Counted from the stretch's first letter, positions 1 to 8,568 are shown. The stretch: DNA of 64,000 nucleotides from an uncultured Clostridia bacterium (GCA_937894675.1 CALCQO010000024.1:121983-185982); one strand, 5' to 3'. Made by a program: numbers and translations. Notes: generated by a model not told the origin, from the letters alone.

Positions 1-1
1 G

Positions 2-436
2 TCAGAAGTTCAACTGATGCAGATGTTCCTCGGTGTACACGGGCAAACTGCTGCCCAGGCAGAGGGCGGCGAACAGGCCGTTGCCTTCCTTCAGTGTGCC
101 GCTGAAGCTGCCGTCGTACACCCGACCCAGCCCGCAGGAAGGGCTGCGCGCCTTCAGGATGGCGGCTTTACACCCTGTCAAATGAGCGATGTCCAGCGCC
201 ATCTTGGCGCCCCTTGTAAAAGCCTGTGTCACATCCTGCCCCAGGGTGTTGATGACCCGGCCATCCGGCTGCAGCTCCGCCGGGGGGCGGGGGGTGGGCA
301 GACCACCCAGCTGCTCGGGGCACACTGGGATCAGGGTATGCTTGTTGGCCAAGGCCAGCACGTTGGGGTGCCCCTTGCCCTGGCCGTCATAGCGGGTGCA
401 CAGCCCCAGCAGACAGGCGCTGACTAGGATGTTCAC
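2..436 (-). CDS. DUF523 family protein
   Basis: A 144-residue protein of the DUF523 (YbbK-like) family, whose biochemical role is not established. The family hallmarks are visible: an N-terminal ILVSACLLGLCTRYDG block, a central CPEQLGGLPTPR block and a late SPSCGLGRVYDG block, each holding a conserved cysteine. A metal-binding or redox role is therefore possible, but that is inference. The start is GTG at 434-436 and overlaps the TGA of deoD by four bases (GTGA), so translation is probably coupled to deoD and the two share one mRNA. The gene is complete; its stop lies at bases 2-4, and what follows it is outside the window. Confidence 0.85.
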   Translation of the reverse strand: MNILVSACLLGLCTRYDGQGKGHPNVLALANKHTLIPVCPEQLGGLPTPRPPAELQPDGRVINTLGQDVTQAFTRGAKMALDIAHLTGCKAAILKARSPSCGLGRVYDGSFSGTLKEGNGLFAALCLGSSLPVYTEEHLHQLNF

Positions 437-1131
437 GCGATGGTCAGGGCGATTTCCATCATCTGGGTGAATGTTTCCCGCACCTGCTGGGGGGTGAGGC
501 TTTCGCCGGTAAAGGGGTTGTCGGAAATCTGCAGCAGGGTCAGCGCCTTTTTGCCGCTGGCGGCGGCGTTCAGGTACAGGCCGTAGGTTTCCATTTCCAC
601 AGCCAGCACGTTCAGCTTCTGCAGTTTATCCAGGGGGCTGTCGGCGTTGTAAAAAATATCGGTGGAGAACACCGGGCCCACCATGGTGTGCATGCCCATC
701 TTCTCCGCCTCGTCAGCGGCGGCGCGCAGCATGCCGTAGTCGGCGCAGGGGGCCAACATGCCGCTTAAGCCGAACTGGCTGCCGTAGCTGGAATTGCTGT
801 AGGCGCTCATGGCGATGACCAGATCCCGCACCTTCAATTGGGGGCTGATCATCCCGGCGGAACCCACCCGGATAATCTGCTCCACCCCGTAGTTGTTGTA
901 GAGCTCGTGGCTGTAGATGCCGATGGAGGGGATGCCCATGCCGCTGCCCATCACCGATACCTTTTTTCCCTTGTACAGCCCTGTGTACCCCTGGATGCCC
1001 CGCACATTGTTCACCAGCACGGCGTCCTGAAGGTAGGTTTCAGCGATAAACTTGGCGCGCAGAGGGTCGCCGGGCATCAGAACGGTGCGGGCGAAAGCGT
1101 CCTGGTTGGCGGAATTATGCAGGGTGGACAT
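433..1131 (-). CDS. deoD: Purine-nucleoside phosphorylase, DeoD type
   Basis: Cytosolic enzyme that splits purine (deoxy)ribonucleosides with phosphate into the free base and (deoxy)ribose-1-phosphate, in purine salvage. It has 232 residues, the usual length of the small hexameric PNP class. Motifs visible in order are MPGDPLRAKFIAETYL near the N-terminus (phosphate site), GSGMGIPSIGIYSHEL (phosphate/nucleoside site), VEMETYGLY (ribose-binding Glu) and ISDNPFTGE with the catalytic Asp near residue 204. The ATG is preceded by AGGAGGA. A promoter lies directly upstream, and the DUF523 gene follows in the same transcript. Confidence 0.95.
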   Translation of the reverse strand: MSTLHNSANQDAFARTVLMPGDPLRAKFIAETYLQDAVLVNNVRGIQGYTGLYKGKKVSVMGSGMGIPSIGIYSHELYNNYGVEQIIRVGSAGMISPQLKVRDLVIAMSAYSNSSYGSQFGLSGMLAPCADYGMLRAAADEAEKMGMHTMVGPVFSTDIFYNADSPLDKLQKLNVLAVEMETYGLYLNAAASGKKALTLLQISDNPFTGESLTPQQVRETFTQMMEIALTIA

Positions 1132-1160
1132 GGATATTCCTCCTTATGTTTTCTATCTTG

Positions 1161-1190
1161 ATTATACAAAGGGACGCCCCCGCCCGTCAA
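1161..1190 (-). promoter_or_regulatory. Promoter of deoD
   Basis: On the minus strand a TTGACG -35 box (1185-1190) is separated by 18 bases from a perfect TATAAT -10 box (1161-1166). This lies 30 bases upstream of the deoD start codon. Confidence 0.75.
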
Positions 1191-1216
1191 GGGCAGGGGC
1201 GGTTGCGGGACAGGGG

Positions 1217-2230
1217 TTACTCCCCCTTCATCTCCACCGCGCTCTTCTGGTGCTTTAGAATGTCCATGCATAATGTGACGGATTCGCCGATGGCTTTCTC
1301 CATGTCCTCCCGGGGCAGGCCCAGAGGCTCGCAGCCCGCGGCGGGGTCGATGTAGGCGTTGCGCGTCATCAGTTCCCCCAGCACATCATAGTCCAGCCCT
1401 GTCTCCAGCCCCCTCCGCTTCAGGCGGGCTTTGCGGGCTTTGGCGCCCAGGGTAAACAGCCCCTTGGAAATGGTGACGACCCGGCGCTTGGGATATCCCA
1501 TGTACTTGTGGAAGATGCCCAGCATCTCCTGCCAGGTCATGTTGACGCAGCCCAGGGGCCAGGCTTTGGCGCTCCTGGATCTATGCAGCGCCTCCGCCAT
1601 GGCGTGGCCTACCTGGCGGGTGGTCACCATGGCGCTGCCCCCCGCTGGGTAGAAGGTGGCAAAGGGCATGGCGCGGATGATGTCCACCAGGAACATCCAC
1701 ACGGGCTTGCGCCCCGGCTGGGCGCCGAACACATAGGGAATCTGCAGGATGGCCACATGAAAATCCGTGTCGGCGAAGGAAAAGGCCATCTCTTCCTGGT
1801 CCAGGCGGCTTTGGATGTAGGGGTGCCTGCGCCCCAGTTCCATATCCGGCCATTGTTTGGCGAAGTGGCTGAAGTAGGAGCCGCAGATGACGGTGTGCTT
1901 TACCCCCTGCTCCTTGGCGATGCGCAGCAGGCGCCTGAGGGGGGTGATGTTGTATTTTTCGAACATATTGTAGATGGGGGGCGGCCCTTCCAGGCGCTCG
2001 TCCACCCCGGCGGCGAATACCAGCCCCTCGCAGCCCTTCAGGTGCCCGGCCAACTCCTTGTCGGGCATGTGCATGTAGTTGCCAAAGACAATGTCTATCT
2101 CCGGCGGCAGCACGGCGCCCTGGGGCACCGGGGGCAATGCCAGGGCTTTCACCTTGTCTCCCCTGGCGATCATGGCCTTGGCGCCCTCGCTGCCCAGCAG
2201 CCCCGTGCCGCCGATGAGTAATACCTGCAT
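1217..2230 (-). CDS. NAD(P)-dependent epimerase/dehydratase-like protein (SDR family)
   Basis: A 337-residue protein of the extended/atypical short-chain dehydrogenase superfamily. The N-terminus reads MQVLLIGGTGLLGSEGAKA, with the GGTGLLG dinucleotide-binding loop at residues 7-13. A Rossmann-type segment and a region ending YVFGAQPGRKP follow. The canonical YxxxK catalytic pair is not obvious, so it may be an atypical member that binds NAD(P) or acts on an unknown nucleotide-sugar or ketone. The start at 2230 is chosen because GGGAGGA lies just upstream and the glycine motif starts within a few residues; an upstream in-frame ATG would add an unrelated 27-residue extension. It is transcribed alone, with a peroxiredoxin upstream on the same strand behind a terminator. 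Confidence 0.75.
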   Translation of the reverse strand: MQVLLIGGTGLLGSEGAKAMIARGDKVKALALPPVPQGAVLPPEIDIVFGNYMHMPDKELAGHLKGCEGLVFAAGVDERLEGPPPIYNMFEKYNITPLRRLLRIAKEQGVKHTVICGSYFSHFAKQWPDMELGRRHPYIQSRLDQEEMAFSFADTDFHVAILQIPYVFGAQPGRKPVWMFLVDIIRAMPFATFYPAGGSAMVTTRQVGHAMAEALHRSRSAKAWPLGCVNMTWQEMLGIFHKYMGYPKRRVVTISKGLFTLGAKARKARLKRRGLETGLDYDVLGELMTRNAYIDPAAGCEPLGLPREDMEKAIGESVTLCMDILKHQKSAVEMKGE

Positions 2231-2329
2231 GGTAGAAAAGTCCTCCCTTGTTGATACAACAATATACCACGGGAAACCGCCCTGTGACGATTGGCAAAGC
2301 CATAGGCGCAATTATATTGAAGATTCAAA

Positions 2330-2356
2330 CAAAAAAGGCTGCCTAAGCAGCCTTTT
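2330..2356 (-). terminator. Rho-independent terminator of the peroxiredoxin gene
   Basis: Stem AAGGCTGC/GCAGCCTT (2335-2342 with 2347-2354) has a four-base loop and is followed on the minus strand by a TTTTTTG tract. It lies 15 bases past the peroxiredoxin stop. Confidence 0.85.
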
Positions 2357-2370
2357 GAAAAGTGGAGGAA

Positions 2371-3057
2371 TTACTTTTCCTTCTTAAAGCACAGGAACCA
2401 GTCCAGGCAGTACTTGTCCTCGTCCTTGCTCTCCATGCGTTCCTTGGCGGCGCCGCAGGAGCCGGGGGAGGGCATGATGACATCCTCGCCGGGCCGCCAG
2501 TCGGCGGGGGTGGCGATTTTTTCGGCATCCGCCTTCTGCAGGGCAATCACGATGCGCTTGATTTCGTCAAAGTTGCGCCCGGTGGAAGCGGGGTAGTACA
2601 GGATGGTGCGGATAACGCCCTCGGGGTCAATCACAAACACGGCGCGCACAGCGGCGGTTTTGTTGCCCGTGCCCGGGTGCACCATGCCGTACTTGCTGGA
2701 AACGCTCATGCTCAAGTCCTCAATCAGGGGGAACTTGACTTCCATGTTCTTGTAGCCCTTCCACTCCAATTCCTGGATGCGGCGCAGCCAGGCGATATGC
2801 GCGTGGATGGAGTCGATGGACAGACCCACCAGCTGGGTGTTCATGGCCTCAAACTCATCGGCCATGGAGGCGAAAGTCATAAACTCGGTGGTGCAAACGG
2901 GGGTAAAGTCCGCCGGGTGGGAGAACAGAATCACCCACTTGCCCTTAAAATCCTGCGGGAAGTTGATGGGGCCCTGGGTGGTGTTGGCGTGAAACTCCGG
3001 CGCCTTGTCTCCAATCAGCGGCAGGCGGTTTTCAACAGTGTTGACGGTATTTTCCAT
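2371..3057 (-). CDS. Peroxiredoxin (AhpC/TSA, Prx6-like)
   Basis: Thiol peroxidase that reduces hydrogen peroxide and organic peroxides in the cytosol. It has 228 residues. The peroxidatic cysteine is Cys55 in the FTPVCTTEF motif, with the conserved Pro and Thr before it, and the downstream C-terminal arm has the length of the Prx6 class. Three further cysteines lie in the last 30 residues (SCGAAK, KYCLDWFLCF) and could resolve the sulfenic acid, which is inference. AGGAGGAATTACT precedes the ATG. The promoter is overlapped by a palindrome resembling a PerR box, which fits peroxide induction. The gene stands alone and ends in a strong terminator. Confidence 0.92.
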   Translation of the reverse strand: MENTVNTVENRLPLIGDKAPEFHANTTQGPINFPQDFKGKWVILFSHPADFTPVCTTEFMTFASMADEFEAMNTQLVGLSIDSIHAHIAWLRRIQELEWKGYKNMEVKFPLIEDLSMSVSSKYGMVHPGTGNKTAAVRAVFVIDPEGVIRTILYYPASTGRNFDEIKRIVIALQKADAEKIATPADWRPGEDVIMPSPGSCGAAKERMESKDEDKYCLDWFLCFKKEK

Positions 3058-3104
3058 AGTAATTCCTCCTCAATAAGTAGTCATGGGTAAAAGAACAACT
3101 CTCT

Positions 3105-3119
3105 TTAGAATCATTCTAC
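3105..3119. promoter_or_regulatory. Candidate PerR box over the peroxiredoxin promoter
   Basis: The 15-mer TTAGAATCATTCTAC matches the Bacillus Per-box consensus TTATAATNATTATAA at 11 of 14 defined positions and contains the palindrome TAGAAT-N-ATTCTA. It covers the -10 box of the promoter listed at 3113-3142, as expected for a repressor site. No perR gene is seen in the window, so the regulator is inferred. Confidence 0.55.
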
Positions 3120-3142
3120 CCAAGAATCCGGAAGGTAAACAA
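3113..3142 (-). promoter_or_regulatory. Promoter of the peroxiredoxin gene
   Basis: On the minus strand TTGTTT (3137-3142) is followed after 18 bases by TAGAAT (3113-3118), 56 bases upstream of the start codon. Confidence 0.55.
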
Positions 3143-3421
3143 AAGAAAAATCCATTGAAATACACTATGCAAAAAGACAGATCAGCAAGCTCTTTTTCTA
3201 CCAATCGCAGTAATCATATGGATGCCCTCATGGGCAGCGCCATATCGTGAAAAGAGCCGCCGCATATTCCCATATGTGAAAAAGAGAATATTGAAAGCCA
3301 GACAGGGATTGAGAAAATCGCTTGTCGGTAAGAGGAACACTAAATACGACCGATAACGCGTATTTGTGCGCGGCGGAATTTTCGCTACTGAGGAAGATAG
3401 CGTTTTTCTGAGCTCTTGAAA
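3143..3421. other. Intergenic stretch with no recognised gene
   Basis: Between the peroxiredoxin promoter and the terminator of the next gene I see no credible gene. A 95-codon minus-strand frame runs through it (3182-3469), but it has no ribosome binding site, no family resemblance, and it runs into a terminator hairpin. Confidence 0.6.
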
Positions 3422-3458
3422 TGAAAAAACGAGGGACGCGTTTTCACGCATCCCTCGC
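3422..3458 (-). terminator. Rho-independent terminator of the HTH regulator gene
   Basis: Stem CGAGGGACGCG (3430-3440) pairs with CGCATCCCTCG (3447-3457) around a six-base loop, with one G-U pair. On the minus strand it is followed by TTTTTTCATT. Confidence 0.85.
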
Positions 3459-3473
3459 CGTAGAACCAATATC

Positions 3474-4193
3474 TTATGAAAGCTCCGCCTCCAGGCGCAC
3501 GGCTTTGCCGATGAACACGGCGTCGCTCAGGTTGATGATATCGCTTTCAAACTGCTGGTCGTAGGTTTGCAGCATCACCTGGAATCGGGGCATGTCCTTG
3601 ATCATGCGCAGGATTTTGCCGTGCTTGGTGTCCAGCAGCATCAGCGCGCCGTCCTGGGACATGGTCTGGGGCACGATGAGCACAATGTCCCCCTTGTGCA
3701 CCCGGAAGCCCCGCAGGGCGTTGTCGGGGGCCATGTAATAAAAAACCTTGTCGGCTGGGGCGCCTTCAATCTTTCCCTTTTCCACGGGCAGCAGCCGGTG
3801 GCCCACTTCCTTCATGGCGGCGTTGTATACCGGCACCCTGCGCAGAACGGAGCTGAGGGCGTCCAGCCAGATGGAGCCGTCCACCTTGTCGTTGTCGCCG
3901 CCCGTTTCTTCCTTGGGGGAGGCTTTGGCGGGGGCGCGGCGCTGGATGTCGGGCACGGCGGACTGCAAATCCACCGTGGCAGCGATATCGTCCAGGGAAA
4001 AGGCGGCTTCGGTTTCCTGGGTGATGCCCATTTTCTGCAGGATGCGGCGCGCCTGGTCGTCGGCGATGATGCGCTTGCCGCTCTCCACCTCCTGCAGGTA
4101 TTTGTCGCTGACCCCGGCCAGGCGGGCCACCTGTTTGTGGGTCATTCCCCGGCGGGTGCGTTCCAGTTTCAGTAAATCTCCCAGTCTTGACAT
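3474..4193 (-). CDS. XRE-family HTH regulator with LexA/S24-like C-terminal domain
   Basis: A 239-residue DNA-binding protein. Residues 5-60 form a helix-turn-helix of the XRE type (LKLERTRRGMTHKQVARLAGVSDKYLQEVESGKR). A low-complexity linker follows, and the second half (about residues 135-239: FYYMAPDNALRGFRVHKGDIVLIVP, LMLLDTKHGKILRMI) resembles the S24/LexA fold. I do not see the Ser/Lys catalytic pair of self-cleaving repressors, so it more likely senses a ligand or acts as a fixed regulator. It is divergent from the secreted SH3 protein across 121 bases, so it may control it, which is inference. The ATG follows AAAAAGGAGCG. Confidence 0.8.
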   Translation of the reverse strand: MSRLGDLLKLERTRRGMTHKQVARLAGVSDKYLQEVESGKRIIADDQARRILQKMGITQETEAAFSLDDIAATVDLQSAVPDIQRRAPAKASPKEETGGDNDKVDGSIWLDALSSVLRRVPVYNAAMKEVGHRLLPVEKGKIEGAPADKVFYYMAPDNALRGFRVHKGDIVLIVPQTMSQDGALMLLDTKHGKILRMIKDMPRFQVMLQTYDQQFESDIINLSDAVFIGKAVRLEAELS

Positions 4194-4260
4194 AGGCGCT
4201 CCTTTTTATAAAGCATTGGTACTATCTTCCGTCAGGTGGAGGCTTTTGTCAATGCCAACC

Positions 4261-4289
4261 TTGCCCCCGGGGGGCGGGCAGGGTATAAT
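4261..4289 (+). promoter_or_regulatory. Promoter of the secreted SH3 protein gene
   Basis: TTGCCC (4261-4266), a 17-base spacer and a perfect TATAAT (4284-4289). The predicted transcript start leaves a leader of only about 20 bases, which contains the GGGAGG ribosome binding site. Confidence 0.7.
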
Positions 4290-4314
4290 GGACAAAAATC
4301 CCGGGAGGCAATGG

Positions 4315-5610
4315 ATGAAACGACTGTTGACATGGCTATTGATTGGCTTGTGCCTGATTCTACCCGTCCTTGCGCAGGAGGCGCCCCAGTGGTTTGAAGA
4401 CCAGGGGGTGCTGCGCCTTGCGGTCAAGGGGGAGGCGCTGCTGGCCCTGTCCCCGGACAAGAAGGGGGACATCCGGGTGTCTGCCCGGGGCGCCCTGAAC
4501 AGGGAGGATATCCCCCTGTACGCCATGGTCTGGACGCTGGAAGGCATGGCCTTTGACGGCGTAACGGACGAGCGCGCCGCCCGGGAAGGGCTGGACGCCC
4601 TGTTTTCTTGGTATCCGGCGCCTCAGTTTGTATTGGGGGAGGAAGGGCTGTCCCTGCTGTCCCCCCTGCCGGTGGTGCTAAAGGAAGGCGTATGGAATCA
4701 GGCGGCGGTCACCCTAACGATAGGCGAAACCGCCGGGGAAACCCACGCCCTGCCCGCACTGGGGGCACAGACGCCCTATACCCCGCCGGTCAGCCAGCCC
4801 TACATGGGGTATGTAACCATCGAAACCTCTTGCAATGTGCGCAGCCAAGCCAGCGCCACCAGCGAGCGGGTAGCCCGGGTAGGGGAAAAGACGGTGCTGC
4901 CCTGCCTGGGAGAAAAGGACAATTGGTACCATGTGCAATTGCTGGACGGCAGCCAGGGGTATGTATCCAAAAACCTAAGCCGCCTGGACGCTTTGCCCGG
5001 GCTGCAGGAAGCCAGGCAGCAGATTTTGAAGAATGAGTTAACCGGCGCCCAGCGCAGCCTGGAAGTGCTGGGCAGCCCCTTCGCCGCCGCCACCACCCAG
5101 CAATTGGCTGCCTGGAACCAGGCCCAGGGCCTGCTGCGCCAGGGAAAATACCCCCAGGCCAGGGAAGGTTTTCTAGCCCTGGGCACCTTTGGCGGTGCGG
5201 AGCGGCTGGCGGAGGAACTCAAGGACATCCAGCCCTTCCCCAAGAGCGGCGTGCTCACCCAGCGCAAGCAGGGAGGGGATTGCGAAATCCTCATCAAAGC
5301 CCCCCGGGAAGGGAATGCCTACTATGTAAAAATCACCCCCGCGGGGGAGGATGCGCCGCTGGTCACCCTCTTTATCCACCCGCTGGAGCGGGCCCGGGTC
5401 AAGGTGCCTGCGGGCAGGTATCAATTCAGCTACGCCACCGGAAGCGTCTGGCAGGGGGAGGAGAAAGCCTTCGGCCCCGGCGGCACCTACGCCAAAGCTC
5501 GGGAGGATATTGCCTTTCCCGCGCCCGGCTACCGGGCCACCCTGATCCTCAGCCCCCTTGCCGAGGAAATCAACATGCCCCACGACCGCCTGGAGGCGGA
5601 GGGATTCTAA
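4315..5610 (+). CDS. Secreted protein with bacterial SH3 domain
   Basis: A 431-residue exported protein of unknown specific function. Residues 1-22 are a signal peptide (MKRLLTWLLIGLCLILPVLA, cleavage after Ala near QEAP). An SH3b domain spans about residues 163-222, with the typical CNVRSQAS start and GSQGYVSK end; such domains bind peptidoglycan or other cell-wall parts. The rest, including a helical region around 235-310 and a beta-rich C-terminus, matches nothing I recognise. The start at 4315 follows GGGAGG with seven bases between and gives a clean signal peptide; an ATG at 4288 overlaps the -10 box and is too far upstream. The gene is transcribed alone from a strong promoter, divergent from the HTH regulator. 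Confidence 0.8.
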   Translation: MKRLLTWLLIGLCLILPVLAQEAPQWFEDQGVLRLAVKGEALLALSPDKKGDIRVSARGALNREDIPLYAMVWTLEGMAFDGVTDERAAREGLDALFSWYPAPQFVLGEEGLSLLSPLPVVLKEGVWNQAAVTLTIGETAGETHALPALGAQTPYTPPVSQPYMGYVTIETSCNVRSQASATSERVARVGEKTVLPCLGEKDNWYHVQLLDGSQGYVSKNLSRLDALPGLQEARQQILKNELTGAQRSLEVLGSPFAAATTQQLAAWNQAQGLLRQGKYPQAREGFLALGTFGGAERLAEELKDIQPFPKSGVLTQRKQGGDCEILIKAPREGNAYYVKITPAGEDAPLVTLFIHPLERARVKVPAGRYQFSYATGSVWQGEEKAFGPGGTYAKAREDIAFPAPGYRATLILSPLAEEINMPHDRLEAEGF

Positions 5611-5712
5611 GAAAAGCTTAACCCCGGCAACAAATTTTTGGAGCTGCCGAATAGAGAAAGATTCTCCCCTGCACACATTTCGTTTTTTGGCTCGCGCGGG
5701 GGAGAATGATGA

Positions 5713-5718
5713 TATAAT
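5713..5718 (+). promoter_or_regulatory. -10 box upstream of the M28 peptidase gene
   Basis: A perfect TATAAT 44 bases upstream of the TTG start; no convincing -35 box at the right distance, the nearest being TTGGCT with 20 bases between. Confidence 0.4.
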
Positions 5719-5756
5719 GCCCAGGGACAAATGTTACCGATTTGGAGGATAATACT

Positions 5757-7478
5757 TTGAATATCAAATTAAAATCATGGGGTATTGTACTGGTTTTCCT
5801 GGCGCTGCTGGCGGGCTCCTACCTGGGGTATCTGCGGTTTCAGCCGCCAAAGGCAGCCCTGGTGGAGGAGCGGGCGGTTGCCCTGGAGGAAGCCAAGGCG
5901 GAGCCGGATTTCCAGCTGATGCTCAGCGATTTGAGAACCATGAGCCATCAGGTGCACAGCGTGGATACCCCGGCCATTCATGAGGTGCACAGGTATCTGG
6001 TTGAGCGCCTGACCGCCCTTGGCTACACGCCGGTGGAGGAGCGCTACAGCCTGACCATGGAGGAAATTCTCGCCATCGAGCAGGATAGGGTGGTGTTCCG
6101 GGGGCGGCCCATGGAAGCGACGGAGCAATCCATCCGGGAGAAGAGCGGCATAGGCGACAAACCCACCATGAACCTCAACAACATCACCGTGCTGATTCCC
6201 GCGGAAAACGCGCAAGAAACCATCATCATCATGGCCCACACCGACTCGGTGAAGATGGGGCCGGGCACCTTTGACGATACGGTATCCGTTGCCGCCATGC
6301 TGGAAAGCCTGCGCCTCCTGAAGGGGGTGACCCCCCAGCGCGATATGCTGTTCCTGTTTACCGACGGGGAGGAGTAGGGCTTGCTGGGCGCCTTCAAGTA
6401 CCTGGAGGATCACCCGGAGATGAAGGAGAAAACCGCCCTGGTGCTGAACCTGGAAGCCCGGGGCAACCACGGCGCCCTGATTATGTTTGAGACCAGCAAA
6501 AACAACCTGGCCATGGTAAGAACGCTCAACGAGGCGGTGCGGCGCCCCGTCAGCACCTCCATCGCCACCGCCGTGTACCGCACCATGAAGAATGACACCG
6601 ACCTGACCCCCTTCTTTATGAAGGACATGCCCGGCATGAACTTTGCCGCCATCGAGAACGCCAGGGTATACCACACCCCCCAGGACAACTACCAGACCTT
6701 CTCCCGTGACAGCGCCAGGATGTACCTGGACATGGTAACATCCCTGGCCCGGTACTTCGCCACGGCGGAAACCATCCAGGTGCAAAGCGGCGAGGAAGGG
6801 GTATTCTTCCCCCTGCTGGGGGACAAGCTGGTGGTGCTGCCCCAGGGCACCGCCAACCTCTTTTCCTGGCTGGCGGGGGTGCTGGCCCTTGGGCTGGCGG
6901 CGTTCTATATCCTGAAAAAGAAAGCCAGGCTGAGCCGTGTGCTGCTGAGCCTGGGCGTCTACCTGCTTGCCCTGGTGATTACCTATTTCGCGGGGATGGG
7001 CTTTGTGGAAGGGGTGCATGCCCTGCATCACTTTGAGCAGGGGCAGAGCATGGTTGGCTCTTCCCTGAGCACCCCCCTCTTCCTGGTGATGGCGCTGGTC
7101 GCGGGCGGCCTGTGTTTCTGGCTGATGAAGCGCCGCAAAAAGGCCGCGTCGCCCCTGGAAAATGCCCTGGGCGCCCTGCTGCTGCCTGCCCTTTTGTGCC
7201 TGGCGGTTCCCTTCCTGTTTCCCGCGGGCAGCTACCTGTTCTCTGGGATGACCTGCCTGGCGCTGCTGGCCCTTTTGCTGTGCCGCCTTCTGCCCAAGGG
7301 ACGCGTCCTGTGGGCCATGGCCGCGGGCTTTGCGGCCATGCTGGTTATCGCCCCCATTGGCTACCTGGTGTATGTGGCCCTCACCTTCTACAGTGCCCAC
7401 CTGGCGGTGGTGCTGCTGATGCTGCCTGTGCTGACCATGGGGGCCGTGGCGGGGATGGAGGAAGCAGAAAAGGTGTGA
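5757..7478 (+). pseudogene. M28 family zinc aminopeptidase with membrane C-terminus, interrupted by in-frame TAG
   Basis: A 574-codon gene split by one amber codon at 6375-6377 (codon 207); both halves are in the same frame. The N-terminal part has a membrane anchor (about residues 7-25) and the M28 fold: AHTDSV zinc ligands, FDDTVS bridging Asp and FTDGEE with the catalytic and ligand Glu pair. The stop falls directly after that motif, where a hydrophobic residue such as Leu or Ile is normal (DGEE-x-GLLGA). Downstream the domain continues (VLNLEARG, VYHTPQDN with the last zinc ligand), followed by about six membrane segments to residue 573. The start is TTG at 5757, eight bases after GGAGG. 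A single T-to-A change from TTG to TAG would explain it. TAG ends other genes here, so readthrough is unlikely. Confidence 0.75.
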
Positions 7479-7539
7479 AAAGGGGAGGTGCGATACACCG
7501 TCCAATCGCTTGAAAAAACAGATAATAACAATCCTGCTC

Positions 7540-7567
7540 TTGCGTTCCCCGCGCTTTCATGTATCAT
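7540..7567 (+). promoter_or_regulatory. Possible promoter of the dioxygenase gene
   Basis: TTGCGT (7540-7545), 16 bases, TATCAT (7562-7567). An imperfect GC-rich inverted repeat (7547-7577) overlaps it and could be an operator. Confidence 0.35.
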
Positions 7568-7636
7568 GGAAAGCGGGGTGCCGCGGATTGTTTTGCTGAA
7601 GCGGCGCACCGGAAAAACGAGTTCGGAGTGAGCAAT

Positions 7637-8410
7637 ATGTCCAAAATGCCTGTTCTGTTCGTAGGGCACGGGTCGCCCATGAACGCGGTGGAAGAGAACC
7701 GCTATACCAATACCTGGAAGGAAATTGCGGCCGGCATGCCCAGGCCCGCTTGTATCCTGTGCGTGTCCGCCCACTGGTATACCCGGGGCACCCGTATCAT
7801 GGCCCAGGACAAGCCGAAAACCATCCATGACATGTACGGCTTTCCTGACGCGCTGTACCAGATTTTTTACCCCGCTCCGGGGTCGCCCGCAACGGCTTTG
7901 GCGGCTAAATCCCTGATTAGCCGGGAGACAGCCCTGGACGATTCCTGGGGCATTGATCATGGCGCTTGGTCGGTGCTGGTGCACATGTACCCGGGGAGGG
8001 ACATCCCCGTGTTCCAACTCAGCGTGGACGCCCTGGCGCCGCCGGAAACCCATTACCAGATTGGCCGGGAGCTTGCCCCGCTGCGCAAGGAGGGCGTGCT
8101 GATCCTGGGCAGCGGCAATGTGGTGCACAACCTGCGCATGGTGGACTGGCACATGGAAGGCCAGGGCTTTGACTGGGCTCATCAGTTTGACGATTTCATC
8201 CGGCAGAGCATCCTGACAGGCCAGCATGACAGCGTTGTAAACTACCAGGCCAAGGAAGATACGGCGCGCCTGGCGGTGCCCACCCCGGATCATTTCTACC
8301 CCCTGCTCTACCCCCTGGGGGCGGCGGAGGAAGGGGAAACAGTGCGGGTATTCAACTCCCATTGCGAAATGGGCTCCCTGTCCATGACGGGGTATTTGTG
8401 GGGGAACTGA
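7637..8410 (+). CDS. Extradiol ring-cleavage dioxygenase, LigB/DODA (YgiD) family
   Basis: A 257-residue cytosolic enzyme of the class III extradiol dioxygenase family that includes 4,5-DOPA dioxygenase (YgiD of E. coli). Family marks are PVLFVGHGSPMNAVEEN at the N-terminus with the first metal-ligand His, LCVSAHWYTRG with a second His, IDHGAWSVLVHMYPGRDIPV in the middle and LILGSGNVVHNLR with a third conserved His. Members use Zn or Fe(II); the natural substrate is often unknown and is not shown here. The start is the ATG at 7637 behind GGAGTGAG; an in-frame ATG 78 bases upstream has no ribosome binding site. It stands alone and ends in a hairpin. Confidence 0.85.
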   Translation: MSKMPVLFVGHGSPMNAVEENRYTNTWKEIAAGMPRPACILCVSAHWYTRGTRIMAQDKPKTIHDMYGFPDALYQIFYPAPGSPATALAAKSLISRETALDDSWGIDHGAWSVLVHMYPGRDIPVFQLSVDALAPPETHYQIGRELAPLRKEGVLILGSGNVVHNLRMVDWHMEGQGFDWAHQFDDFIRQSILTGQHDSVVNYQAKEDTARLAVPTPDHFYPLLYPLGAAEEGETVRVFNSHCEMGSLSMTGYLWGN

Positions 8411-8470
8411 AACCTTAGCGGCAGGCTGACCACGCTGGTTGGATGTGTGGTTAGAGGTAATAGTAATATA

Positions 8471-8506
8471 GAAGCGGAGCGTTCTTTTGGAAAGGCGCTC
8501 CGCTTC
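8471..8506 (+). terminator. Terminator-like hairpin after the dioxygenase gene
   Basis: Perfect 11-base stem GAAGCGGAGCG/CGCTCCGCTTC with a 14-base loop, followed by TTGGGTATTGTTGG, a weak T-rich tail. Confidence 0.6.
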
Positions 8507-8539
8507 TTGGGTATTGTTGGTATTTTCCCGCCCTTTTGT

Positions 8540-8568
8540 TTGCATCCCCTTCAAACTTCGGCTATACT
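8540..8568 (+). promoter_or_regulatory. Promoter of the acetate transporter gene
   Basis: TTGCAT (8540-8545), 17-base spacer, TATACT (8563-8568), 33 bases upstream of the start codon. Confidence 0.65.

Noticed and set aside
3182..3469. 95-codon minus-strand frame between peroxiredoxin and HTH regulator genes
   Set aside because: No ribosome binding site, no recognisable domain, and it includes a terminator hairpin belonging to the regulator gene.
5775..7505. 576-codon frame antisense to the M28 peptidase gene
   Set aside because: Its His-, Gln- and Gly-rich composition is the usual shadow of GC-rich coding DNA; the plus strand carries clear M28 motifs.
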